From Oscillospiraceae bacterium (GTDB taxonomy: Bacteria; Bacillota; Clostridia; Oscillospirales; Oscillospiraceae), in NCBI GenBank assembly GCA_017558545.1, contig JAFYUG010000266.1, forward strand, positions 1 through 7,721: a stretch of 7,721 nucleotides of DNA, given 5' to 3'. Shown here one piece after another: positions 1-6,142 of this stretch. Each line of letters starts with the position of its first letter. Position 1 is the stretch's first letter. The notes beneath the pieces are model-generated. The model searched no databases. It saw only the letters and a program-made list of their open reading frames with translations, and was not told the origin of the DNA. Both the position numbers and the translations under genes were made by a program.

Positions 1-918
1 CTTGCTTATATCGCTGGTCTCCCCAAGGCACTGCTCCATAACCTGCTGCAGCAAACTGGGGGCATTGATATGGCCAAGGGCGCGGGATGCGCCTGCGATG
101 GCGAAGTTCAGATCTTCTCTGTAAGCGGCCTTGTCGCTTACGGCAAGATAACCAATGCGCTCGCCGGGGATGGAGAGAGCCTTGGAGAAGGAATAGCAGA
201 TAACGGTGTTATCATAATAGTTCATAAGGCAGGGAACTTCAACGCCGTCATAGACGAGCTCTCTATAAGGCTCGTCGCTGAGGATATAGATGGGCTCGCC
301 ATACTTTTCCTGAGCCTTTTCCAAAACCTCAACCATGGCCTTGATGCTCTCCTCGGTGAGGACAACGCCGGAGGGGTTATTGGGAGAGTTGACTATAACG
401 CAGCGGGTGCGCTCGGTGATGGCAGCGGCCAAGCCCTCAGCATTCATCTGAAAATCGGGCTCGGACAGAGGCACAACAACCAGCTTACCGCCGGAAGCTT
501 CGGTGAAAACAGTATACTCGGGGAAGAAGGGAGCAAAAGCTATAACCTCGTCACCGGGCATAAGAAGGCAGCGAAGGAAGGCTGCAATGCCTGCTGCTGC
601 GCCACAGGTTACAAAAATATCGCCTCCGACCATATTGGTACCATATCTCTCGTTGAGGTTATTGGCAATGGCTGCTCTGAGGGTGGGGCGGCCTGGAGCG
701 GAGGTATAGCCATGGAGGGCGATGGGATCCTGCTCGGCAATAAGACGGGATATGGTCTCGTTTACGCAGGGAGGGCTGGGGATGCTGGGGTTGCCCAGAG
801 AAAAGTCATAGACATTTTCAGCGCCAATGGCAGCCTTGCGGCCAAGTCCATATTCAAAAAGCTCGCGGATGCAGTTGCGGCTGCGTCCCCACTTCATGGT
901 TTTTTCGGGAAACATCAT
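1..918 (-). CDS. Class I/II PLP-dependent aminotransferase, 3' end outside window
   Basis: The first 306 residues of a fold-type I aminotransferase are present; the C-terminus, with the usual substrate-carboxylate Arg, lies below position 1. PLP-site residues, numbered from the first Met, are Asn181 (in SPNNPSG), Asp215 and Tyr218 (in SDEPY), and the Schiff-base Lys246 (in YSFSKALSIPGER). A glycine-rich cofactor region reads VTCGAAAG. The N-terminus (MMFPEKTMKWGR) resembles a clostridial group often annotated as aspartate aminotransferase; that is recalled, not searched. Its place at the end of an aromatic operon that makes 4-hydroxyphenylpyruvate suggests a tyrosine or aromatic aminotransferase, or a prephenate aminotransferase. 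The substrate cannot be read from sequence. Two tandem ATGs (916-918 and 913-915) are both possible starts and differ by one residue. The gap from the aroQ stop is 10 bases. Confidence 0.9.
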   Translation of the reverse strand, partial: MMFPEKTMKWGRSRNCIRELFEYGLGRKAAIGAENVYDFSLGNPSIPSPPCVNETISRLIAEQDPIALHGYTSAPGRPTLRAAIANNLNERYGTNMVGGDIFVTCGAAAGIAAFLRCLLMPGDEVIAFAPFFPEYTVFTEASGGKLVVVPLSEPDFQMNAEGLAAAITERTRCVIVNSPNNPSGVVLTEESIKAMVEVLEKAQEKYGEPIYILSDEPYRELVYDGVEVPCLMNYYDNTVICYSFSKALSIPGERIGYLAVSDKAAYREDLNFAIAGASRALGHINAPSLLQQVMEQCLGETSDISK

Positions 919-931
919 ATTTATCAGCTCA
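916..931 (-). promoter_or_regulatory. Weak ribosome site and double start of the aminotransferase
   Basis: GAGCTGAT at 930-923 is one mismatch from the ideal GAGGTGAT. It lies 4 bases before the first ATG (916-918) and 7 before the second (913-915), so spacing slightly favours the second. An ATG at 930-932 overlaps the aroQ TGA in an ATGA arrangement like other junctions here, but it opens only a two-codon frame (ATG AGC TGA). Confidence 0.5.
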
Positions 932-1360
932 TTTCAAATAGTTTTTCAAAAATTCAGCAGCCATGCGGTAGCCTTCAAAGCCAAAGCCCGCATAGGTTTT
1001 TAAGCAGGCCATGCCTGCATAGGAGACCTTTCTGAAGTCCTCGCGGGAGTTCACATCGGTGAGATGTACTTCCACGGCAGGAATTGCCACAGCCTTGAGG
1101 GCGTCCAAAATGGCAACGGATGTATGGGTATAGGCGGCGGGATTGATGATAATTCCATCCACCTTGCCATAGCCTTCCTGTATTTTGTCCACTATGGCGC
1201 CTTCATGGTTGCTTTGGAAAACCTCGCACTCAAAGCCAAGCTCTGCGCAGGCATTTTCCGCGAAGGCCACCAAGGCGGCATAGTCCTGCTTGCCGTAAAG
1301 CTCCGGCTCACGGATGCCCAGCATATTGAGATTGGGGCCGTTTATAACAAGAATTTTCAT
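929..1360 (-). CDS. aroQ: 3-dehydroquinate dehydratase, type II
   Basis: AroQ dehydrates 3-dehydroquinate to 3-dehydroshikimate, the third pathway step, by the anti-elimination (type II) mechanism. The family forms dodecamers. The 143-residue length is typical. It begins with ILVINGPNLNMLG (3-15), followed by Arg17 and catalytic Tyr22 (in ELYG). QSNHEG (49-54), NPAAYTHTS (73-81, His79) and EVHLTD (97-102, catalytic His99) follow, then Arg106 and Arg110. The segment after His99 differs from the common HLSN/HISN form: Thr101 and Asp102 replace Ser and Asn. The start is supported by GGAGG at 1368-1372, 7 bases ahead, and by the ATGA overlap with the fusion gene. It supplies the substrate of the AroE half encoded just upstream, so the products of these two genes carry out steps 3, 4 and 5 in series. 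There is no type I AroD in the window. Confidence 0.96.
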   Translation of the reverse strand: MKILVINGPNLNMLGIREPELYGKQDYAALVAFAENACAELGFECEVFQSNHEGAIVDKIQEGYGKVDGIIINPAAYTHTSVAILDALKAVAIPAVEVHLTDVNSREDFRKVSYAGMACLKTYAGFGFEGYRMAAEFLKNYLK

Positions 1361-2577
1361 TTTATAGCCTCCATTATGGCATCCACAGCCTCTTCCACAG
1401 AGGAGGAGACCTCAATTTCCACATCGGCAAAAGCCTCATAAAGGCCTGCTCTGCGATTATATAGCTCCGCTACGCCACAGCTTTGGGAGAGGGGTCTGCC
1501 CTTTGTGGGCAGTTCCTCAAGAGGTCTTTTCACCCAAATAATAATGCCGTTTTGGTGCAAGAGAGGATAGTTTTCCTCCCTTGTGACGCAGCCGCCGCCC
1601 GTTGCAATAACAAGGCCACTGCGCTGACCCAAAATTTTAAGAACATGGGTTTCCATTTCCCGCATTTTCTCTTCCCCAAGGCTCTTGATAGCCTCGGCGG
1701 GACTCAGGCCATGGCAAGAAGTGAAATACTCATCGGCATCCACAAACTCTCTGCCCAACTTCCCGGCGAGAAGCTGACCTTTCTTGCTTTTGCCGCTTCC
1801 GGGCATACCCACAAGGATTATATTTCGGGTCTTTTTTTCTATTTCCTTTTGAATACGACAGATTATAGACCTATCCAAAGATTTATTCAAGAAAATTTCT
1901 GCGGCGGCATGGGCCTGTGCCACCAGCATTCCGAGACCGCCCACATGGGGAATGCCCCGCTTTTCCGCATCCAGCAGCAAAGCAGTGCGGGAAGGATTAT
2001 ACACTACATCCAGCACAGCCTCGCAAAGGGGAAAATTCTCCAGGGACGCGGGAGCTGCCCCTGCATTGGGGTACATTCCAAGGGGTGTTGCGTTAATAAT
2101 CACCTTCGCATCGGCATGTAGGGAGAGATTATTATAGTTATTCTCTCCGAAGCGGGAAATATGAACTATCTCCCCCGCTCCCCTATCGCTCAAAACCTTG
2201 TTTACGGTCAGACTTGCGCCGCCTGTGCCGAATACGAGGGCTTTTTTGCCTTTAATATCCACATTCAGACTATCCAGCATATAGGCAAAGCCTGCATAGT
2301 CCGTGTTATCCCCGTGCCAGCCATTTTCTCGGCGAACAAGGGTATTCACGCATCCTATGGCCTCGGCGGCAGGAGAAAGGGATGCGCAATAAGCCAGCAC
2401 ATCCTTTTTATAGGGTATGGTAACATTGAGTCCGTCATAAGGGGTGCTTTGGAGAAATTCCCCCAGCGCCTCCGGCTCCAGTTCAATTAGCTCATAGGGA
2501 TAATCTGCCAAAAGGGCATGAATTTCCGGAGAAAAGCTATGACCCAATCTGCGTCCCAAAAGTCCGCATTGGAGCAT
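1357..2577 (-). CDS. aroE-aroK: Fused shikimate dehydrogenase (AroE) and shikimate kinase (AroK)
   Basis: This 406-residue protein combines two consecutive steps: NADPH reduction of 3-dehydroshikimate to shikimate, then ATP phosphorylation to shikimate-3-phosphate. AroE covers about residues 1-248: HSFSP (13-17, shikimate serines), NVTIPYK (51-57, catalytic Lys57), GDNTD (89-93, catalytic Asp93), FGTGGAS (116-122, cofactor loop), NATPLGMYP (162-170) and GGLGMLVAQA (213-222, Gln221). AroK covers about 251-406: Walker A GMPGSGKS (257-264), DAD (280-282; Mg2+ and shikimate), Arg306, ATGGG (325-329), the lid arginine in GRPL (360-363, Arg361), and RRAGLY (375-380, Arg376). Walker A is followed by Lys265, where Thr is usual. 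Virtually no linker separates the last AroE helix (about 238-249) from the first kinase strand. Both halves look complete, though each is a little short for its family. GAGGTGG precedes the ATG. The stop overlaps the aroQ ATG (ATGA). Channelling of shikimate is possible but only inferred. Confidence 0.96.
   Translation of the reverse strand: MLQCGLLGRRLGHSFSPEIHALLADYPYELIELEPEALGEFLQSTPYDGLNVTIPYKKDVLAYCASLSPAAEAIGCVNTLVRRENGWHGDNTDYAGFAYMLDSLNVDIKGKKALVFGTGGASLTVNKVLSDRGAGEIVHISRFGENNYNNLSLHADAKVIINATPLGMYPNAGAAPASLENFPLCEAVLDVVYNPSRTALLLDAEKRGIPHVGGLGMLVAQAHAAAEIFLNKSLDRSIICRIQKEIEKKTRNIILVGMPGSGKSKKGQLLAGKLGREFVDADEYFTSCHGLSPAEAIKSLGEEKMREMETHVLKILGQRSGLVIATGGGCVTREENYPLLHQNGIIIWVKRPLEELPTKGRPLSQSCGVAELYNRRAGLYEAFADVEIEVSSSVEEAVDAIMEAIK
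1361..1372 (-). promoter_or_regulatory. Ribosome binding site of aroQ
   Basis: GGAGG on the minus strand at 1372-1368 lies 7 bases before the aroQ ATG and inside the last codons of aroE-aroK. With the ATGA overlap it fixes the aroQ start. Confidence 0.85.
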
Positions 2578-2589
2578 TTATACCACCTC
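2578..2589 (-). promoter_or_regulatory. Ribosome binding site of aroE-aroK, within the end of the mutase gene
   Basis: GAGGTGG on the minus strand at 2589-2583 forms the last Glu-Val-Val codons of the chorismate mutase, directly before its TAA and the ATG of aroE-aroK. The GAGG core is 8 bases from the ATG. Its presence argues for independent, coupled initiation of AroE-AroK rather than readthrough. Confidence 0.8.
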
Positions 2590-2856
2590 GCCACTATCTA
2601 TCAGGCTTTTCTGATAGTCCTTGCTAAGATCCATAAGCTTTTTCCAAAGCTCTCGGGCATATTCGCCCATATTCTCTTCTGTCTTGGCAGCAACGCTGGA
2701 GAGCTTTTCCTCTTCCCGAAGACTATCAAACATGGGATAGCCCTGCTCTTTTTTCCAAAGAGCCACATCCTTGCTCAGTTCCATGCGGCGGCAGAAAAGC
2801 TGCAAAAGCTCAGCATCAACCCGGTCTATTTCCGCTCTAAGCTCTTTAATATCCAT
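2578..2856 (-). CDS. Chorismate mutase, AroQ class, stand-alone
   Basis: This 92-residue protein rearranges chorismate to prephenate, the entry to phenylalanine and tyrosine. It matches the small all-helical AroQ class, the fold of the N-terminal mutase domain of E. coli PheA. Active-site residues align with E. coli at a constant offset of 4: Arg7 (R11), Arg24 (R28), Lys35 (K39), Asp44 (D48), Arg47 (R51) and Glu48 (E52). Ser78 and Gln82 fit S84 and Q88. The usual aroQ symbol for this class is avoided because it clashes with the dehydroquinase gene. The start at 2854-2856 is chosen over an in-frame upstream ATG at 2986-2988, which would overlap aroC by about 120 bases. The chosen start has a GAGG site 8 bases ahead and begins directly at helix 1. 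There is no dehydratase or ACT domain. The TAA touches the ATG of aroE-aroK, and the two genes share a frame. Confidence 0.95.
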   Translation of the reverse strand: MDIKELRAEIDRVDAELLQLFCRRMELSKDVALWKKEQGYPMFDSLREEEKLSSVAAKTEENMGEYARELWKKLMDLSKDYQKSLIDSGEVV

Positions 2857-2868
2857 AATTGAGGCCTC
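2857..2868 (-). promoter_or_regulatory. Ribosome binding site of the chorismate mutase gene
   Basis: GAGG on the minus strand at 2868-2865 overlaps the aroC TGA and lies 8 bases before the ATG at 2856. It supports the short 92-residue start. It sits inside an 8-base perfect palindrome (GAGGCCTC, 2861-2868), which is too short to act as a terminator. Confidence 0.65.
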
Positions 2869-3865
2869 ACATAGATTCCAAAATTGCGTCGTAAATTGCA
2901 ACAGCCATGGCACTTTCCACGCAGGGCAGTGCTCTGGGCGCGATGCAGGGGTCATGGCGTCCATGGACGGAGAGGGTGGTATTTTCACCCTTGCTCAAAT
3001 CCACGCTATGCTGCTCTATTGCTATGGAGGGAGTGGGCTTAATTGCCACGCGGAACACTATGGGCATTCCTGAGCTCATACCGCCCAGTATGCCCCCATG
3101 GTTATTGCCGCGGGTTTTCACCTTGTCCCCATCCATATAAAATTCATCGTTATTTTCACTGCCGCGCATAGTTCCGGCGGCCATTCCTGCTCCGAACTCT
3201 ATACCCTTAACAGCAGGTATGCCGAAGGCAGCCTGAGCAATGCGGTTTTCAAGGCCACCGAACATGCCCTCGCCCACGCCCACGGGAACGCCCTCGGCTA
3301 TGCACTCTATAATGCCACCAACGCTGTCCCCTTCGTCTTTGACCTTTTCTATAAGGGCGAACATGGCTTCCTCATCGGTCTCGCCGCCGATGGAAACTAT
3401 GTGGGAAGTGATTTTGATGCCCATTTTCTCAAGCATCTGCAAGGCTATGCTGCCTGCTATGCACATGGGGGCGGTGAGACGTCCCGAAAACTGTCCGCCG
3501 CCGAAATAATCTCTGCCCTCGCCATATTTCACCATGGCGGGATAATCGCTGTGTCCCGGGCGGGGAACATTTTCAAGATAGGAATAGTCCTTTGAGCGGG
3601 TATCTGTGTTTCTTATTATGGCAGTTATGGGGCTGCCGCAGCTGAGACCTGCGCTATTAAATCCCGCGAGGATTTCCACCTTGTCGGCTTCCTTGCGAGA
3701 GGTGGAATACTTTCCGCCGGGTGCTCGGCGGTCAAGAAAGCTTTGGATAGCTTCCATGTCTATCTTCTCCCCCGCAGGCAGACCTTCTATGGTCACGCCT
3801 ATGGCAGGAGCATGGCTTTGGCCAAAAACGGTGAACTTATAAATATTTCCGAAAGAATTGCCCAT
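2867..3865 (-). CDS. aroC: Chorismate synthase
   Basis: AroC removes phosphate from EPSP to give chorismate, the last common step, using reduced FMN without net redox change. The protein has 332 residues, shorter than the usual 350-390. It opens with the typical NSFGNIYKFTVFG stretch (3-15). The two catalytic histidines are His18 (in GQSHA) and His105 (in RPGHSDYP). The FMN and substrate region reads GRDYFGGGQFSGRLTAP (117-133), the GGG-x-FSGR form that I recall from clostridial enzymes. RGNNHGGILGG (252-262) and GRHDPCIAPRA (302-312) follow. The first signature deviates from the textbook GESHG in having Gln16 and Ala19. No separate flavin reductase domain is present, so reduced FMN must come from the cell. 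A GGAGG site lies 8 bases before the ATG, within the last codons of aroA. The stop is followed by a chorismate mutase gene after 10 bases. Confidence 0.97.
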   Translation of the reverse strand: MGNSFGNIYKFTVFGQSHAPAIGVTIEGLPAGEKIDMEAIQSFLDRRAPGGKYSTSRKEADKVEILAGFNSAGLSCGSPITAIIRNTDTRSKDYSYLENVPRPGHSDYPAMVKYGEGRDYFGGGQFSGRLTAPMCIAGSIALQMLEKMGIKITSHIVSIGGETDEEAMFALIEKVKDEGDSVGGIIECIAEGVPVGVGEGMFGGLENRIAQAAFGIPAVKGIEFGAGMAAGTMRGSENNDEFYMDGDKVKTRGNNHGGILGGMSSGMPIVFRVAIKPTPSIAIEQHSVDLSKGENTTLSVHGRHDPCIAPRALPCVESAMAVAIYDAILESM

Positions 3866-3878
3866 AGCTTATTCCTCC
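3866..3878 (-). promoter_or_regulatory. Ribosome binding site of aroC
   Basis: GGAGG on the minus strand at 3878-3874 lies 8 bases before the aroC ATG. It is built from the final Leu-Glu-Glu codons of aroA, and the aroA TAA lies between it and the start. Confidence 0.85.
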
Positions 3879-5080
3879 AGCCTTACTTTTCCGCCCAGCG
3901 CGGCATAGTCCTCCCAAAAGGCGGGATAGGACTTATTGACGCACTCGGCGTTTTCAACTACTACCTCACCAATGCTGGCGATAGCGGCCACAGCGGCACT
4001 CATAGCTATGCGGTGGTCTCCGTGGGAATCAACTATTCCGCCGCGAAGCATGCTCACCCTTTGGATAATAAGTCCGTCCTCGGTTTCCTCCGCCTTGCCG
4101 CCCAAGGCATTGAGCATCTGGGCAACGGAGTTGAGGCGGTCGCTTTCCTTAAGGCGCAGACGGCCTGCATTTATAAATCTTGTTGTTCCGGGGCTGACGG
4201 AGGCCAGCACGGACAAAACGGGAACGAGATCGGGGATATCTTTTGCGTCAATGGTGGCGTTGCCGCGCATGATGGCTTCACCAGCCTCCATAACGGCGCA
4301 GTCACCTTGGGCAGAGCCCATATCGAGGCCGCTGCAATGGACCTTGCCGCCGCTGAGCATACCGGCAGCCATCCAGAATGCTCCGTTGGACCAGTCGCCT
4401 TCAACTGCCATCTCACCATTAGAGCGCAGACCGGGTGTGGAAAAACGGAGAACATTGCCCTCCAGCTCAATATGAGCGCCAAAATCTATGAGAGCCTGAA
4501 TGGTCATTTCTATATAGGGGGCGCTTTCTATCTCGCCCACCAGTTCAACCTCGCCGCCGCGGAGTATGGCAAGGGCAAACAAAAGTCCGCTTACAAACTG
4601 GGAAGAGATATTGGCGGCAATGGAAAAGCTATTTTCCCAAAGTCTGCCCTTAACCTCTATAACATCCTCCTCAGGGCGGCTGAGCTCAGCACCGCAGCGC
4701 TCCAATTCCTCCCAAAGGGGGCTGAGGGGACGCTGAGGCAGGCGGCCATGCATCTTTATTCTTGCTCCGCAGCCAAGGGCGCAGATAACGGGGAGCAAAA
4801 AACGCAGGGTGCTTCCGCTTTCTCCGCAATCCAGTTCCGCCATGGCCACAGGGCGCTTAATGGGCTTAACAGAATATACCCCGCCCTCATACTCTATCTC
4901 CGCGCCCAAAGCTCGCAGGCAGGAGACGGTTGCCTCTATATCCTCAGAGCTGCTGGAGCAGATAATGCGGCTTTCATTTTTGGCAAGGGCGGCGCATATA
5001 AGAAGGCGGTGAGCCTGAGATTTGGAGGGAATTGCCTTTATGCTGCCCCCAAGAGGGCCGGGTTTTATGATTGCTTTCAT
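3869..5080 (-). CDS. aroA: EPSP synthase (3-phosphoshikimate 1-carboxyvinyltransferase)
   Basis: AroA transfers the enolpyruvyl group of PEP to shikimate-3-phosphate, the sixth step of the pathway. The protein has 403 residues, slightly shorter than the approximately 427-residue E. coli enzyme. Recognisable elements are PSKSQAHR (18-25; Lys20, Ser21 and Arg25 match E. coli K22, S23 and R27), CGESGSTLR (85-93, the PEP-site loop), SSQFVSG (159-165, phosphoshikimate), DIPDL (281-285, with Asp284 as the likely general base), LRLKESDRL (308-316), GDHRIAM (354-360) and NKSYP (382-386, Lys383). The first loop reads GESGST, where E. coli has GNAGTA. Glyphosate sensitivity cannot be judged from this alone. 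An AAGGA ribosome site at 5090-5095 lies 9 bases before the ATG, inside the end of aroB. The stop region contains the strong ribosome site of aroC. Confidence 0.98.
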   Translation of the reverse strand: MKAIIKPGPLGGSIKAIPSKSQAHRLLICAALAKNESRIICSSSSEDIEATVSCLRALGAEIEYEGGVYSVKPIKRPVAMAELDCGESGSTLRFLLPVICALGCGARIKMHGRLPQRPLSPLWEELERCGAELSRPEEDVIEVKGRLWENSFSIAANISSQFVSGLLFALAILRGGEVELVGEIESAPYIEMTIQALIDFGAHIELEGNVLRFSTPGLRSNGEMAVEGDWSNGAFWMAAGMLSGGKVHCSGLDMGSAQGDCAVMEAGEAIMRGNATIDAKDIPDLVPVLSVLASVSPGTTRFINAGRLRLKESDRLNSVAQMLNALGGKAEETEDGLIIQRVSMLRGGIVDSHGDHRIAMSAAVAAIASIGEVVVENAECVNKSYPAFWEDYAALGGKVRLEE

Positions 5081-5095
5081 TTTTCAGAGTCCTTT
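5081..5095 (-). promoter_or_regulatory. Ribosome binding site of aroA
   Basis: AAAGGA on the minus strand at 5095-5090 lies 9 bases before the aroA ATG, within the last codons of aroB. The stop of aroB falls between this site and the start codon, an arrangement suited to translational coupling. Confidence 0.7.
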
Positions 5096-6142
5096 GCTAA
5101 AAAATTCCTTCATTTGCTCCACGCCCATGGGCACTATGGCGCAGCTGCCTATGGTTTCGGGGACGATTATATTCACAAGGCTGCCCGCTCTCTTTTTATC
5201 GGAGAGCATAATGGGCATAGCCTCGTCTATTTTGATATTTGTTTCAGTTGGAAGGCCGAAGGCTTTAAGGGCTGTTTCTATCTTCCCAGCGCACATCTCG
5301 GAGCAATAGCCCATTTTTGCGGCGGCTCTTGCCGCCACGGCTGTGCCTATGGCGACGCTTTCACCGTGGCTGAGGGTGTAGCCGCTGAGCTTTTCCACGG
5401 CGTGGCCAAAGGTATGGCCAAGGTTCAGCTTGCGGCGAATGCCCGTATCGAACTCATCGGCAAGCACATAGTTTCTCTTAATCTCTATACAGCGTGCAAT
5501 GACATACTCTCTGTCAAAGCCGAGGCCTTTTTCGCTCAGATAGTCAAAGAACTTTGCATCATCCAATATGCCGTATTTCAAAACCTCGGCACAGCCCTGG
5601 CGGAAAACATTTTCGGGAAGGCTTTCGAGGGTGGACATGTCGCAAAGCACAGCATCCGGCTGACAGAATACTCCTGCCAGGTTTTTGCCTGCAGGCAGGT
5701 CAATGGCGGTTTTGCCCCCAACGGAGGAGTCCACCATGGCCAAAAGGCTTGTGGGCATCTGAATATAATTTATGCCACGCAGATAGGTGGCCGCGGAAAA
5801 TGCGGCTATATCCCCCACCATGCCGCCTCCCAAAGCCACCAGCGCATCGCTTCGGCTGAGGCCGCTTTCGGCGAGAAAGGACACTATTGCAAGATAGCCC
5901 AGCCCGTTTTTGCTCTCCTCCCCGTGGGGGAGAACAAATTTCACCGCCGTCAGCCCCGCTTTTTCAAGGGAAGCCATAAGGCTTTCGGCATAGAGGACAT
6001 CCACATTATCATCGGTGATTATTGCCGCTTTTTCCGCCTTGGGAGCTATGGCGCGTATGCGCTCACCTGCCCGGGCAAGAAGGCCGCCGCCTATATAAAC
6101 GGTATAGCTTTTTGTGGAGGCTTTGACTTCAACTTCTTTCAT
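5084..6142 (-). CDS. aroB: 3-dehydroquinate synthase
   Basis: AroB cyclises DAHP to 3-dehydroquinate, the second step of the pathway, using NAD+ as a recycled cofactor and a divalent metal. The 352-residue protein is full family length. Visible motifs are GEESKN (74-79), LGGGMVGD (104-111), the TSLLAMVDSSVGGKT stretch (131-145, with Asp138 and Lys144), GKNLAG (152-157), AEVLKYG (185-191, Glu186 as a metal ligand), LGHTFGH (241-247, His243), SHGESVAIG (258-266, His259) and SDKKR (314-318). All catalytic and metal positions appear intact. The ATG overlaps the tyrA TGA (ATGA). The region upstream is purine-rich but has no strong Shine-Dalgarno site, so initiation probably depends on ribosomes finishing tyrA (inference). 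AroA follows after a 3-base gap in the same reading frame. Confidence 0.98.
   Translation of the reverse strand: MKEVEVKASTKSYTVYIGGGLLARAGERIRAIAPKAEKAAIITDDNVDVLYAESLMASLEKAGLTAVKFVLPHGEESKNGLGYLAIVSFLAESGLSRSDALVALGGGMVGDIAAFSAATYLRGINYIQMPTSLLAMVDSSVGGKTAIDLPAGKNLAGVFCQPDAVLCDMSTLESLPENVFRQGCAEVLKYGILDDAKFFDYLSEKGLGFDREYVIARCIEIKRNYVLADEFDTGIRRKLNLGHTFGHAVEKLSGYTLSHGESVAIGTAVAARAAAKMGYCSEMCAGKIETALKAFGLPTETNIKIDEAMPIMLSDKKRAGSLVNIIVPETIGSCAIVPMGVEQMKEFFSKGL

Noticed and set aside
925..932. Two-codon frame (ATG AGC TGA) overlapping the aroQ stop as a regulatory mini-ORF.
   Set aside because: It is too short to support, and an ATG at an overlapping stop is easily explained by chance. It is mentioned only in the ribosome-site entry.
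70..1035. 321-codon open frame on the plus strand opposite the aminotransferase.
   Set aside because: It is codon-aligned antisense to a gene with intact catalytic motifs and has no recognisable domain. The same codon-bias explanation applies.
1483..2121. 212-codon plus-strand frame opposite aroE-aroK.
   Set aside because: It is codon-aligned antisense to the fusion gene, with no domain and no credible start context.
2861..2868. Palindrome GAGGCCTC at the aroC-mutase junction as a possible terminator or operator.
   Set aside because: It is only 8 bases with no loop and no T-run, and it coincides with the mutase ribosome site and the aroC stop.
2857..2988. Upstream in-frame extension of the chorismate mutase, from an ATG at 2988.
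   Set aside because: It would overlap aroC by about 120 bases and add 44 residues unlike the family. The ATG at 2856 has a ribosome site and begins at helix 1.
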